DNA from: JBBITI01 sp963735055
GTDB lineage: Bacteria; Chloroflexota; Dehalococcoidia; Dehalococcoidales; UBA2162
Length of the DNA: 64,000 nucleotides
Assembly (NCBI GenBank): GCA_963735055.1
Contig: CAVTJN010000005.1
Location: 50,927 to 114,926 of the forward strand
Reading direction: 5' to 3'
In this document: one piece after another, positions 1-9,213 of the stretch
Position numbering within the stretch: position 1 is the first letter of the stretch
Layout: the number at the start of each line of letters is the position of its first letter
The notes under the pieces: model-generated
The model's database searches: none
Told to the model about the DNA's origin: nothing
What the model saw: only the letters and a program-made list of their open reading frames with translations
Program-made: the position numbers and the translations under genes

Positions 1-1013
1 AGGTACCTGACATCGGGTATCTGCTTCTGGAGAATGGGAAAGTCTTCCCAGTTGACCGCGCCCAGCCTATCTATTTTCCCGGTTCTCATGGCAGCCTGCC
101 TGGTGGAGACGTCGGTGATGATGAGTGCCTTGACGCTATCTACATACGGAAGCTGGTTACCCTTACCCGGACCGATCGGGTCTTTAGCCCAGTATTTCGG
201 GTTCTTCACAAAGGTCAGCGAGCTGTTGTCAACGAAATCAGTAATCATAAACGGCCCGGTGCCGACCGAGTTGCGCCAGTCGATCATGTTGCCGTACTTC
301 TGCACGACCTCGGGCGGAACGATATGGACGCATTCGGTAACGCGGATAAGGGCGTTTGTCATGCTTGTGGGTGCTGCCACGAACTTCACAGTGTATTTGT
401 CCGGAGCGGTGATACTTGCCGTCCTGAGGTCCGGATAGGCGCTGTAAAGATAGGCCCTCGAGTTCGTGAACACCTGCTTCAGTGAGAATACAACATCGGC
501 GGCAGTGAGTTCCCGCCCGTTTACCAGCTTACTAGCTTCGCTATCTGGATTGAGGGCCCAGTGGATGCCTTTCCTGATATTGAAAGTGAGCGCTCCCTCA
601 TCAAAGTTGAAGTCCCAGCTCTCGGCAATGGCGCCGGTGTCGAATTGAATCCGGAAGGCGCCCCAGGTAGTCTGATTGGCGCCAGCCGGCCCCTTGGTCC
701 AGTCTCCGACGAACAGGTCTTCGTTAGTCATCTGCAACGTATTCATTTCGGGCGGGCCGAAGAAGCCATATACTTCATCGAAGTCGCCTACGTTCAAATA
801 CAATCCAAGAATAACTTGCCCGCCATACTGGGGTTTGTCAGCGGGTGGCGTGGTAGCCACCGGGGCCGACGTCGTCTTGGTCGGGGCTGTGGTGGTCGGT
901 GCACCGGGGGTCTGGGTGGTCGTCGTAGGCTCCTGGGACGGAGCGCACGAAGCCAGCAGGAGACCGGCAACCGTAAGGCAAATCAATGCCCTCACTATTG
1001 TGTTCTTAGTCAA
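1..1013 (-). CDS. ABC transporter substrate-binding lipoprotein, family 5 (partial, C-terminus outside window)
   Basis: Encodes the first ~337 residues of an extracellular peptide/opine-type solute receptor (SBP_bac_5). The TTG start at 1013-1011 is preceded by GGAGG at 1026-1022, and an in-frame TAG lies two codons upstream, so no earlier start is possible. The signal peptide ends in a lipobox (LLLASC). It is followed by a Thr/Pro-rich linker of about 40 residues and then the sequence DKPQYGG, which opens the mature domain. Later motifs such as SVGTGPFMITDFV are shared with the two other solute-binding proteins in this window. No permease or ATPase gene is visible. The ligand is unknown; in this family the fold does not identify the substrate. 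Confidence 0.88.
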   Translation of the reverse strand, partial: MTKNTIVRALICLTVAGLLLASCAPSQEPTTTTQTPGAPTTTAPTKTTSAPVATTPPADKPQYGGQVILGLYLNVGDFDEVYGFFGPPEMNTLQMTNEDLFVGDWTKGPAGANQTTWGAFRIQFDTGAIAESWDFNFDEGALTFNIRKGIHWALNPDSEASKLVNGRELTAADVVFSLKQVFTNSRAYLYSAYPDLRTASITAPDKYTVKFVAAPTSMTNALIRVTECVHIVPPEVVQKYGNMIDWRNSVGTGPFMITDFVDNSSLTFVKNPKYWAKDPIGPGKGNQLPYVDSVKALIITDVSTRQAAMRTGKIDRLGAVNWEDFPILQKQIPDVRY

Positions 1014-1258
1014 GTACTATGCCTCCAATCATGTTTTACTAAGGACTGATATCCTCATCCTGACGAGTCGCAGTTACATGGAATCCGCGCTTGTATTGAC
1101 CAGCGTAAGTCTCCTCGAGTAACACACCCCTTTGGGACAAAGGCCTTGGTGAGCCGGCGCTTCTAGTAATCTCGGGCCGCCACTGCCCTCCCGCCTTCGT
1201 CCATATTCCTTAGCCTGCCCTGACTGCCTGACGCCACGCGGAAGACGCTTCCTGACGC

Positions 1259-2395
1259 CTAGACGTTAAGCATCATGGCTATCTTTTCACGGTGAAAGTC
1301 GCTATCGCCGTAAGTTGCCTCACCCGCCTTGGCACGCTTGAGATACAAGTGCATGTCATGATCCCACGTGTACCCGATACCCCCGTGTACCTGAATCCCG
1401 TCAAAAGCTGCCTGCTTGTAGGTTTCTCCGCACCACGCTTTGGCCATTGAGGCCGCCAGAGCCATGTCGTGGTCATTCTCCATTATTGTCCATGCTGCGT
1501 AGTAAGTGATGGACGTTGCACCCTCAACCTGAACGGCGAGGTTGGAGAGTTTGTGCTGGATGGCCTGAAAGCTGCCGATGGGACGCCCGAACGCGATTCT
1601 CATCTTCGAATAGTCGATGGACGCATCCATGGCCCAACGCGCCCCGCCTGTCATCCAGGCAGATTCAGCCACCTGGGCCTCGACCAGGATTCTCTTCACG
1701 ATCGGCCAGCCTTTGTCCAATTCGCCCAGCATGTCTTTTGCGGGCACGCGCACGTTGTCAAATGTGACCTCACATATTGGCTCGCCGGTCATGGTCTTCA
1801 ACTTCTCAGTCGTAACACCCACTGCCCTTGCATCTACCAGAAAGAGGGTAATGCCGTCTTCGTCATCACGTTTGCCTCCCGTCCTTGTCACACACAGGAA
1901 ATGGTCGGCGACGTGGGCACAGGGCACGAACAGTTTCGTCCCGTTGATGACAAAACCGTCTCCCGACGGAGTGGCCGTAACCGCGACATCCGATGCCTCA
2001 AGGCCGCCGCCGGCTTCCATGAATGCGAAGGTCATTATCACGTCGCCACTCGCTATTGCGGAAAGAAACCGCTGCTTCTGCTCTTCGTTACCGGCCGCCA
2101 GGATGGGGCGTCCGCTCAGCACCACGGTCGGAACAAATGGCCCCGGCAACAGCGCCCGGCCGCACTCCTCGAGAAGCACCACCAGATCTAGAAAGCTGCT
2201 TCCGACACCGCCGTACTTTTCAGGAAAGGCGAGCCCAAGCCAGCCCAGGTCCGCGATCTTCTTCCACAGCTCCGGAGAGTATCCCTTTTCGTCCTCCATC
2301 ATCGCCCTGACGAGTTTCTTGGGGCATTCTTTGTCGAGAAACTCCCGGGCTGAGGTCTTCAGCATGACCTGTTCTTCATCAAGTTCGAAATTCAT
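1259..2395 (-). CDS. Acyl-CoA dehydrogenase, small-subunit type (378 aa)
   Basis: FAD-dependent acyl-CoA dehydrogenase with the three-domain layout: N-terminal helices starting ELDEEQVMLKTSAREFL, a middle beta domain, and a C-terminal helical domain ending in HGGIGYTWDHDMHLYLKRA. It lies 15 bp downstream of the 409-aa dehydrogenase gene. It is the last gene of the minus-strand operon that begins at 10665. The pairing of a ~380-aa and a ~400-aa paralogue resembles the alpha2beta2 dehydrogenases of actinobacterial steroid catabolism (ChsE1-ChsE2 type), in which each subunit contributes part of the FAD and substrate site. That analogy is inference; the acyl substrate is unknown. The start follows GGGAGCGG in the leader. 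Confidence 0.9.
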   Translation of the reverse strand: MNFELDEEQVMLKTSAREFLDKECPKKLVRAMMEDEKGYSPELWKKIADLGWLGLAFPEKYGGVGSSFLDLVVLLEECGRALLPGPFVPTVVLSGRPILAAGNEEQKQRFLSAIASGDVIMTFAFMEAGGGLEASDVAVTATPSGDGFVINGTKLFVPCAHVADHFLCVTRTGGKRDDEDGITLFLVDARAVGVTTEKLKTMTGEPICEVTFDNVRVPAKDMLGELDKGWPIVKRILVEAQVAESAWMTGGARWAMDASIDYSKMRIAFGRPIGSFQAIQHKLSNLAVQVEGATSITYYAAWTIMENDHDMALAASMAKAWCGETYKQAAFDGIQVHGGIGYTWDHDMHLYLKRAKAGEATYGDSDFHREKIAMMLNV

Positions 2396-2410
2396 ACTTG
2401 TCCGCTCCCT

Positions 2411-3640
2411 CTATTCCGTGTATCTGGGCAGTCCGAGGGTCCTCTGCGCAATCACGTTTCTCTTGACCTCGGAGGTGCCGGTCATGATCGTTCTGCCACG
2501 AGAAGCAAGGAAACTCCTCTGCCAGGCGCCGTGGTCGATGGCGTGCTTAGAGCCTCTCACCAGCTGGCTGTATGGTCCCTCCAAGTACATCGCAAAGTCC
2601 TCCATGCGTTGGGCCACCTCCATTAACAAGAGGCTGCCGACCGAACTTTCGGGTCCGGGCATCTGCCCGCGCAGTTGACGCGTCAACGCCCGCAGGCCAA
2701 TGTATTTGCACACGTTGGCCTCGATGTAGAACTGGGCGATCCGTTGTCGGGTCACCGGGTCCTTGGAGAGTGGCTGACCATTGCGTTCCATCTTCTGAGC
2801 GAGTCCGATGAGTCTCTCTACGGTGCTGAGGTGCTGGATAGCAGAGCTCGAGTTAGATCTTTCAAACTCGAGGGTGCCCATGGATATGTACCAGCCCCTT
2901 CCTCTTTCGCCGAGCATCAGACCCTTGGAGATGCGCACGTTATCAAGAAACGTCTCCCCGAATGCCGCGGCGCCGGTAATTTCCCGCAACGGTCGCACCG
3001 TGACTCCGGGAGAATGCATGTCCATAAGGAAATAACTGAACGTCCGGTGCCGCGGCATTTTGGGATCAAATTCCGTTTTTGCCAGTAGAATCGCCCAATC
3101 GGCTCTCATTCCCCCGGTCGTCCAGACTTTCTGCCCGTTGACGACATAGGAGTCTCCGTCCTCAACGGCACGCGTCTGAGCACCGGCAAGATCGGAACCA
3201 GCACCGGGCTCGGAAAAGGCTTGACACCAGACTTCTTCACCGCTGAGGATCTTCGGAAGGAAACGTTTCTTCTGCTCTTCAGTCCCGTGGGCGATGATAG
3301 TGGGTCCCGCCCATCCGATGCCGAGACCGCCCACACCCGAAGGTAATCGACGCTTGGCCATCTCTTCGTTGAAGATGACCTGTTCCATCAGAGTGGCGCC
3401 GCGGCCGCCGTACTCCTTCGGCCAGGCGATGCCGACATAACCGGCGTCATGCAACTTCTTGTGCCACCACCGTGTGAATTCATTGGCTTCGTCTGGCTCG
3501 GCGGAAAGAAGTAAGGTATCTTGGGCGCCCGAAGCACCCAATCTGCTCCGCCTTTGGCGCAGCTCTTTCGTGTTCGAATCCAGCCAGTCACACAGTTCTT
3601 TCCGAAAGGCTTCCTCTTGTGGCGATAGATAAAAGTCCAT
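2411..3640 (-). CDS. Acyl-CoA dehydrogenase, large-subunit type (409 aa)
   Basis: Second member of the first dehydrogenase pair. It shows the FAD-site motif CQAFSEPGAGSDLA, the FERSNS segment and the C-terminal GTSEVKRNVIAQRTLGLPR typical of this subfamily. AGGAGATGG precedes the ATG. Expected role: alpha,beta-desaturation of a CoA thioester, passing electrons to an electron-transfer flavoprotein; no ETF gene is in the window. It is separated from the upstream SDR gene by about 230 bp with no gene, but there is no obvious terminator, so it probably still belongs to the same transcription unit. Co-occurrence with the 378-aa subunit suggests a heteromer. Confidence 0.9.
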   Translation of the reverse strand: MDFYLSPQEEAFRKELCDWLDSNTKELRQRRSRLGASGAQDTLLLSAEPDEANEFTRWWHKKLHDAGYVGIAWPKEYGGRGATLMEQVIFNEEMAKRRLPSGVGGLGIGWAGPTIIAHGTEEQKKRFLPKILSGEEVWCQAFSEPGAGSDLAGAQTRAVEDGDSYVVNGQKVWTTGGMRADWAILLAKTEFDPKMPRHRTFSYFLMDMHSPGVTVRPLREITGAAAFGETFLDNVRISKGLMLGERGRGWYISMGTLEFERSNSSSAIQHLSTVERLIGLAQKMERNGQPLSKDPVTRQRIAQFYIEANVCKYIGLRALTRQLRGQMPGPESSVGSLLLMEVAQRMEDFAMYLEGPYSQLVRGSKHAIDHGAWQRSFLASRGRTIMTGTSEVKRNVIAQRTLGLPRYTE

Positions 3641-3874
3641 ACCATCTCCTTAGATCCGGCGATGCCCGAATGGAGGCCGTCATCGGGTCACTATCCCGGG
3701 CTCCCGCCCGGGCACCCAGGACACCGGCGAACTCGCGGCCCGTCTCGGGACGCGTGCGTCTGTCTCCTGTCTAAAAGGCTTATCCCGTGATGTTCACTGG
3801 ACAGGCGCGAGCCGGAGACCGATGACGCGGGCCACCTCGTCCGCAGTCCCCTGGCTCGCGCGAATACTAGTCCA

Positions 3875-4696
3875 CTAATACGTGAACAGGTCCAGTCCAC
3901 CCATCACATGCATGTCCTGGCCGGTGATGTACCTGGCCTGGACTGAACATAAGTAGGCCACCATGTTGGCGACATCCGCCGGTTTGCCGAATTCACGCAT
4001 GGCTATCTTGGCCTTGATGCGGTCAAAGGTCTCGCCCTGCTGCGGGCCTCGGGGGGGCGCTCCCGGGGGCGCTCCCGGTGGGGGCGGGGGTGGTGCGGCG
4101 GGCCGGTCTCCAACAGTATCAACCACGCCCAGGGTAACCGCGTTGGCGGTGATGCCAACCCGGGCGCCTTCCAGGGCCGCCGTCTTGGCCAGCGAGATCA
4201 CGGCGCCTTTGGCCGCCGAGTAGTTGGCCTGTCCGAATCCACCCTGTACGCCGGCGATGGACGAAATGTTGACGATGCGTCCGAACTTCTTCTCGACCAT
4301 CGACTCCCAGACTTCCCGGATCCAGTACCAGGGACCATCGAGGTCGATCTTCATCAGGTTCTTCCAGTCCTCGACCGTAGTCTTGTCGATGCGTCCGCCG
4401 CCCCTCAGCAAGGCGGCGTTGTTGACCAGGATCTCCGGCGGACCGAGTTCGGCTTTGATTCGGGCCACGGCTGCCTTGACCTGCTCGTAGTCACTCTGGT
4501 CGGCTTTGACGGCAATCGCTCTTCTGCCCATATCCCGGATCGATTTGGCCACTTCTTCGCATCCGGGCATCACGATATCCACACAGGCGATATCGGCGCC
4601 TTCCTCAGCGAGGGTGGTCGCGATCGACGCCCCCATGGCGCCCTTGCGGTTGGTCCCGGTAACGATGGCAACTTTTCCCTTAATCCCGAAGTCCAT
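3875..4696 (-). CDS. SDR family oxidoreductase with a Pro-rich loop insertion (273 aa)
   Basis: Classical short-chain dehydrogenase: cofactor loop TGTNRKGAMG at 14-23, NNA at 92-94, and catalytic Ser145/Ser146, Tyr159 and Lys163 (YSAAKG). In this operon it is the likely NAD(P)-dependent 3-hydroxyacyl-CoA dehydrogenase acting after the enoyl-CoA hydratase. Residues 198-221 form a low-complexity stretch of Pro, Gly and Ala exactly where the substrate-binding loop normally lies. The flanking sequence is normal and in frame on both sides, so it is an insertion and not a frameshift. AGGAGG precedes the ATG at good spacing. The substrate is unknown. Confidence 0.9.
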   Translation of the reverse strand: MDFGIKGKVAIVTGTNRKGAMGASIATTLAEEGADIACVDIVMPGCEEVAKSIRDMGRRAIAVKADQSDYEQVKAAVARIKAELGPPEILVNNAALLRGGGRIDKTTVEDWKNLMKIDLDGPWYWIREVWESMVEKKFGRIVNISSIAGVQGGFGQANYSAAKGAVISLAKTAALEGARVGITANAVTLGVVDTVGDRPAAPPPPPPGAPPGAPPRGPQQGETFDRIKAKIAMREFGKPADVANMVAYLCSVQARYITGQDMHVMGGLDLFTY

Positions 4697-4744
4697 ACTA
4701 ACCTCCTGATAACCTGGCTGCCAGCTCTGCTGTCAGCCCCCTCA

Positions 4745-5536
4745 TTATTCTCCCTTATAGGCCGGCTTTCTCTTCTCCATGAAGGCCTTCCGCCCTTCGG
4801 CGAAGTCCTTAGACGATGTGACCTTACGTCCCAATTCGCTTTCCAGCTTCAGTCCTTCGGCCAGCGTCATATCCAGCCCGCGGAACATGGCTTCCTTGGC
4901 GGCGCGCACGGCCAGAGGAGCGCACTCGCATATCTGGGCGGCCCATTCCTTTGCCGTCGTCATGAGGTCTTTCGACGGAACGACCTTACTGACCAGATTC
5001 AGGTTGAATGCTTCCTGGGCATCGATACGCTTTCCCATGAGCAGAAGTTCCGCCGCCTTGCCCACCGGAATCATCCTCGGCAACCGTTGACTGCCTCCCC
5101 ACCCTGGTATCAGCCCCAGGGTCACCTCGGTCAGGCCGAAACGAGCGTTCTCCGAGGCAATCCTGATGTCGCAGGCCAACGCGATCTCAAAACCGCCGCC
5201 AAAGGCATAGCCGTTGACCGCCGCAATCAGAGGCTTCCACAGTTCCAATCCGCGCACCAGTGTTGCCTGCGGCGCTGCTGGCCGGGGAGGCGGTGCTCCA
5301 CCTGGGGCGCCTCCAGGCGGCGGACCGCCGGTCCCACTCCTCAGGTCAAGGCCGGTGCAGAAAGCCTTCTCGCCGGCTCCAGTGATGATGCCGACCCAGA
5401 GGTCCGGGTTGTCCCGGAAATCGATGAGGGCATCAGTCCACTCCGCGAGCGCCTGTGGGCTCAGGGCATTCAGGACTTCCGGCCGGTTGATGGTGAAGAT
5501 AGCGATCTTACCTTCCTTCTGATAATCAATGGGCAT
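4745..5536 (-). CDS. Enoyl-CoA hydratase/isomerase with a Gly/Pro-rich loop (263 aa)
   Basis: Crotonase-fold protein. The oxyanion-hole segments are FCTGLDL (59-65) and GYAFGGGFE (109-117), with the catalytic Glu candidates Glu117 and Glu137 (GLTEVTLGLIPGWGGSQRL). It would hydrate the enoyl-CoA made by the acyl-CoA dehydrogenases of the operon. Residues 68-90 are a Pro/Gly/Ala-rich insertion in the loop after the first oxyanion strand, a region that lies near the acyl pocket in known crotonases. A strong GGAGG lies upstream of the ATG. It sits 48 bp upstream of the SDR gene, the usual order for hydration followed by oxidation. Confidence 0.92.
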   Translation of the reverse strand: MPIDYQKEGKIAIFTINRPEVLNALSPQALAEWTDALIDFRDNPDLWVGIITGAGEKAFCTGLDLRSGTGGPPPGGAPGGAPPPRPAAPQATLVRGLELWKPLIAAVNGYAFGGGFEIALACDIRIASENARFGLTEVTLGLIPGWGGSQRLPRMIPVGKAAELLLMGKRIDAQEAFNLNLVSKVVPSKDLMTTAKEWAAQICECAPLAVRAAKEAMFRGLDMTLAEGLKLESELGRKVTSSKDFAEGRKAFMEKRKPAYKGE

Positions 5537-5578
5537 TTTTTCCTCCTTCCCGTCTCTTATTCTCTACCAATGGTGATG

Positions 5579-6775
5579 TTAACGTCGAGGCAAACCAAGC
5601 CCTCGCGTGGCTATTGTGGTCCTCTGGATCTCGGAACTGCCGCCCAACAACCTGGACTGATGGCTGGTCAAGTACGTCTGCCCGATTATGCCATCCTGCC
5701 AGGCACGTTTGGAGCCTCTCATCAACTGGCCGTGAAGGCCCAGGAGTTGAGTCCCCATGTCGGTTATCTGCTGGCTCAGCTCAGAGCTGAAGACCTTACC
5801 CAGAGAGGCCATCAGGGTGTAATCCCGTCCCTGACTTTGCAGCCAGTAGGCATACTTGCCAAATAGTCCGGCGATCTCGGCTTTTATCGCTACGTCAGCC
5901 AGCCGGTACATCCACACGTCTTTTCCGCCCCTGAGGGACCCTGCCGTCTCCCCCTCTTTGACGTAACGGGTCAAACGGTCGACAGACCGCCGGGCCCCCC
6001 TTCCCACAAGGATCAGACTGGACCTTTCTGCGTTCAGCAGCGCGCCGGCAACCCGGGCTCCGTCATTGAGTTTACCGACGAGATTCTCTTTGGGGACTCT
6101 AACGTCGTCTAGAAATGTCTCGCAGAAGTCGAAGGATCCTGCCATATTCTGGATGGGGCGAAGGGATATGCCCGGCGATTTCATGTCGATGAGAAGGAAG
6201 CTGATCCCGAGGTGTTTCCTCGGAGCGTTGGGGTCGGTCCTGACCAGGAAGAACCCCCAGTCGGAACGGTGGGCGCCCGTCGTCCAGATCTTCTGGCCAT
6301 TCACGATGAAGCAGTCGCCGTTATCCACGGCCCTGGTCTGCAGCGAAAAGAGGTCCGAGCCGGCGTTGGGCTCGCTAAAGCCCTCACACCAGACCACCTC
6401 GCCCTTGCCCAGCGGGATGAGGTGCTGTCTCTTTTGCTCCTCGGTCCCGTTTGCCAGCAGTATCGGCGCCAGCATCTCCAGACCGAATCCGTTGACTCCA
6501 GGAAGGTTCACTTTGGATGTCTCTTCAGTAAAAACAAGCTTCAGCGGGATGCCGGCCGCACCTCTGCCACCGTATTCCTCGGGCCAGGTCAGCGACAGCC
6601 AGCCCTTCTGTCCCAATTTACGGGCAATTCGCCGGGTGGCGATATTACCATCGTCACTGAACGAACCGCGGGCGTCGTTGATGATTTCTATGTCGGCGGA
6701 TTCCTGTTTCAGGAATGCCTGCACTTCCTTACGGAAGGCCTCTTCTTCTGGCGTGCTGGCGATATTGAAATCCAT
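5579..6775 (-). CDS. Acyl-CoA dehydrogenase, large-subunit type (398 aa)
   Basis: Member of the second dehydrogenase pair in the operon. It has the FAD/substrate motif CEGFSEPNAGSDLFSLQTRA and a C-terminal GGSSEIQRTTIATRGLGLPRR signature. It resembles the 409-aa protein at 2411-3640 in architecture but is clearly diverged, so the two pairs probably act on different intermediates. The ATG follows GGGAGCGG. Its 5' neighbour, 29 bp upstream, is the 381-aa small-type dehydrogenase, the likely partner subunit. Electrons should pass to an ETF encoded elsewhere. Confidence 0.9.
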   Translation of the reverse strand: MDFNIASTPEEEAFRKEVQAFLKQESADIEIINDARGSFSDDGNIATRRIARKLGQKGWLSLTWPEEYGGRGAAGIPLKLVFTEETSKVNLPGVNGFGLEMLAPILLANGTEEQKRQHLIPLGKGEVVWCEGFSEPNAGSDLFSLQTRAVDNGDCFIVNGQKIWTTGAHRSDWGFFLVRTDPNAPRKHLGISFLLIDMKSPGISLRPIQNMAGSFDFCETFLDDVRVPKENLVGKLNDGARVAGALLNAERSSLILVGRGARRSVDRLTRYVKEGETAGSLRGGKDVWMYRLADVAIKAEIAGLFGKYAYWLQSQGRDYTLMASLGKVFSSELSQQITDMGTQLLGLHGQLMRGSKRAWQDGIIGQTYLTSHQSRLLGGSSEIQRTTIATRGLGLPRR

Positions 6776-6804
6776 GGTGCACCGCTCCCTGTTATCGATT
6801 TCCG

Positions 6805-7950
6805 CTAGCTAGCTACTTGGCTACTTATGGCCTCAACCGCTTTCCACTGGTAGAAGTCAGCGTCACCAAAAGCGGATTCCGCTGCCTTGGTGCGCCGGGT
6901 GTAATAGTGGAGATCGTGGTCCATCGTCGTGCCGATAGCACCGTGGATCTGATGGGCCAAAGCAATCACGCGCGGACAAGCCTGGCTCGCCCACGCTTTG
7001 GCGACCGCCGTTTCCCAGGTACAAGGCATGCCCTCACTTACCTTCCAAGCCGCCTGATAGGCGGAAAGCATCGTGCCGTTCACGTCTATGGCCATGTTGG
7101 CGCAGTGGTGCTGCACCGCCTGGAAGCTGCCGATCGGTCCGCCCGACACAACCCTCTCTTTGGCGTAGGCAACCGTCATTTCGAAGACACGCTGCAGCGA
7201 ACCGACCATATCACAGCACTTGGCCACTGCTGCCCGTTCGATCATCCTCTCGACGTTCCCCCATCCGCGGTCCAGCTCACCCAGAATGTTGTCCTTGGGC
7301 ACTCTCACCTTGTCAAAGACGACCTCGCAGAGCTTGTCATTGGCTATGGTTTTCAAGACGGTCCAGCTTATGCCCGGGCTCCTTGCGTCGACGATGAATG
7401 TGGTAATCCCGTCCTCGGGGGTAGCTCCCGGGCGTGTCCGGGCAACGCATAGCAGGTAATCGGCAACGTTGGCGTCGGGAACGAACATCTTGACTCCGTC
7501 AATGACAAAACTGTCCCCGTCAGCCCTAGCTTGAACCCGGATGCCGGAGGCATCGTATTTGGCGCTGTCTTCGGTCAAGGCAAGGGTAAGAACTGCCCTG
7601 CCAGCTGCTATCTTGGGGAGATACTGCTCCCTCTGCTTTTCAGTCCCGAAATCAAGGATAGGCAGCGCCCCGAGCACCACCGTGGAAAAGAACGGGCCAG
7701 GAAGGCAAGCGCGACCCATCTCTTCCAGCAACACCGCAAGGTCAAGAAAAGCCATACCTGCCCCGCCGTACTTTTCCGGGAGAACGAGTCCCATCCAGCC
7801 CATATCGGCCAGCTCTTTCCAGAATTCAGGCGTGTACCCGGTCTGGCTGTCTTCCATCTCCTTGACCGCCTTCTTGGGTAGCGCCCTGGTTAGAAAGTCC
7901 CTGGCCGCGTCTCGTAACATCAATTGCTCTTCGGAGAAATCAAGATTCAT
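6805..7950 (-). CDS. Acyl-CoA dehydrogenase, small-subunit type (381 aa)
   Basis: Paralogue of the 378-aa dehydrogenase. It starts NLDFSEEQLMLRDAARDFL and keeps the C-terminal HGAIGTTMDHDLHYYTRRTK segment, with Ala-Ile-Gly-Thr-Thr in place of the more usual Gly-Ile-Gly-Tyr-Thr. This change lies next to the flavin in known structures and may mark the subunit that does not carry the main catalytic site; that is inference. It forms the second small/large pair with the gene at 5579-6775. The gap to the upstream thiolase gene is about 80 bp. Confidence 0.88.
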   Translation of the reverse strand: MNLDFSEEQLMLRDAARDFLTRALPKKAVKEMEDSQTGYTPEFWKELADMGWMGLVLPEKYGGAGMAFLDLAVLLEEMGRACLPGPFFSTVVLGALPILDFGTEKQREQYLPKIAAGRAVLTLALTEDSAKYDASGIRVQARADGDSFVIDGVKMFVPDANVADYLLCVARTRPGATPEDGITTFIVDARSPGISWTVLKTIANDKLCEVVFDKVRVPKDNILGELDRGWGNVERMIERAAVAKCCDMVGSLQRVFEMTVAYAKERVVSGGPIGSFQAVQHHCANMAIDVNGTMLSAYQAAWKVSEGMPCTWETAVAKAWASQACPRVIALAHQIHGAIGTTMDHDLHYYTRRTKAAESAFGDADFYQWKAVEAISSQVAS

Positions 7951-8031
7951 CTTACCTGCCTTCCTTCGGTCTGGATCATACTCCGCCTCCAGATGTCTTC
8001 CAGACTGTTGTTCCCAGCGGGTGTGTTGCAG

Positions 8032-9213
8032 CTAGTCTCTCTGGCCGAAGATGCTGACCGTACCCATGCCACTACCCGGGTTCATGCCGAAGTTGTGGGT
8101 GAGACCGATACTCGGGTTCTTGCGTTGTCTCGGGCCCGCTTTGCCCTGCATCTGTTTGTAGATTTCGTAGGCCATTCTGAGACCGCTGGCGCCGATGGGA
8201 TGGCCGAAGCTCTTCAGTCCCCCATCCGGGTTGACCGCTAGTTTGCCGTTAAGCTCGAATGTGCCGGCTTTGATCAGCTCGGGAGCCTTGCCGCGCGGGG
8301 CGAAGCCGAGGTCTTCCATAATCACCAGTTCGGTGATGCTGAAGCAGTCATGGACCTCACACAGGTCGATTTCGTTGAAGGGGTCCTTGATGCCCGCCTG
8401 GGTGTAGGCCTGTTTGGCTGCCCTGACTGTCTCCTCCATGTGGGTCATGTCGTAGCTGGGCTGGAGGTAACCCTGTCGGGCGCCGACGGCCAGACCGAGC
8501 CCTTTCACCAGAATATAGTCGTCGCGGAACGTCTTCGCCATGTCAGCCCGGCAGACGATGGCGCAAGCACAGCCATCGCTGACGCCGCAGGCGTCATACA
8601 GCCCGAGCGGCCACGCCACCAGTGGCGCATTGACCGCTTGCTCCTCGGTAATATCACGCTGGAAGTGGGCCTTGGGGTTGAGCGAACCGTTATGGTGGTT
8701 CTTAACCGATATCTTGGCCAAAATGTGCTTGAACTCATCGAACGTGTACCCGTACTGGTACATGTAGCGGCTGGCCATGCGGGCAAAGAACATCGCCGCC
8801 CCCGCCCCCATCTCCATCGTCCCGTTGCCCCCGCCCCCGCCGCCGCCGCCGCCGAGTCCGCCCACTCCCTGGTCCTTTAACTTCTCAACGCCGATCGCCA
8901 GGGCGATATCGTACATCCCGGAAGCAACGCCGAAACAGGCATTGCGCAGCGCTTCGGTAGCCGTGGCACACAGGTTCTCCACTCTGGTGACGGGGATGTA
9001 GTCGAATTTGAGTGCTGTCGCACAGGGTTCGGCGGTGTTGAGCCGCGTCGTGCCAAACCAGCACGCCTGGATGTCTTTGGCCTCGATCCCAGCGTCCTCA
9101 TAGGCTTCAAAGGCGGCATCTACCATCATGTCCTCGGGGCTCTTATCCCAGTTCTCCCCGAACTTGACGCATCCCATGCCGACGATGGCGACTTTGTCCT
9201 TTATGCTCTCCAT
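8032..9213 (-). CDS. Thiolase-family protein (SCP2/lipid-transfer type) with poly-Gly loop (393 aa)
   Basis: Thiolase fold of the SCP-x/Ltp type. It has the candidate nucleophile Cys82 in ENLCATATEALR, a CEVHDCFSITELV segment carrying the active-site His, and GHPIGASGLRMA near the C-terminus. Such proteins carry out thiolytic or retro-aldol C-C cleavage in beta-oxidation and usually need a DUF35 (OB-fold) partner; here that partner is fused to the upstream gene. Residues 117-131 are almost pure glycine, a loop not expected in the family. The ATG directly follows the upstream stop codon (TAAATG), with AGGAGG inside the end of the upstream gene, so translational coupling is likely. Confidence 0.9.
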   Translation of the reverse strand: MESIKDKVAIVGMGCVKFGENWDKSPEDMMVDAAFEAYEDAGIEAKDIQACWFGTTRLNTAEPCATALKFDYIPVTRVENLCATATEALRNACFGVASGMYDIALAIGVEKLKDQGVGGLGGGGGGGGGNGTMEMGAGAAMFFARMASRYMYQYGYTFDEFKHILAKISVKNHHNGSLNPKAHFQRDITEEQAVNAPLVAWPLGLYDACGVSDGCACAIVCRADMAKTFRDDYILVKGLGLAVGARQGYLQPSYDMTHMEETVRAAKQAYTQAGIKDPFNEIDLCEVHDCFSITELVIMEDLGFAPRGKAPELIKAGTFELNGKLAVNPDGGLKSFGHPIGASGLRMAYEIYKQMQGKAGPRQRKNPSIGLTHNFGMNPGSGMGTVSIFGQRD

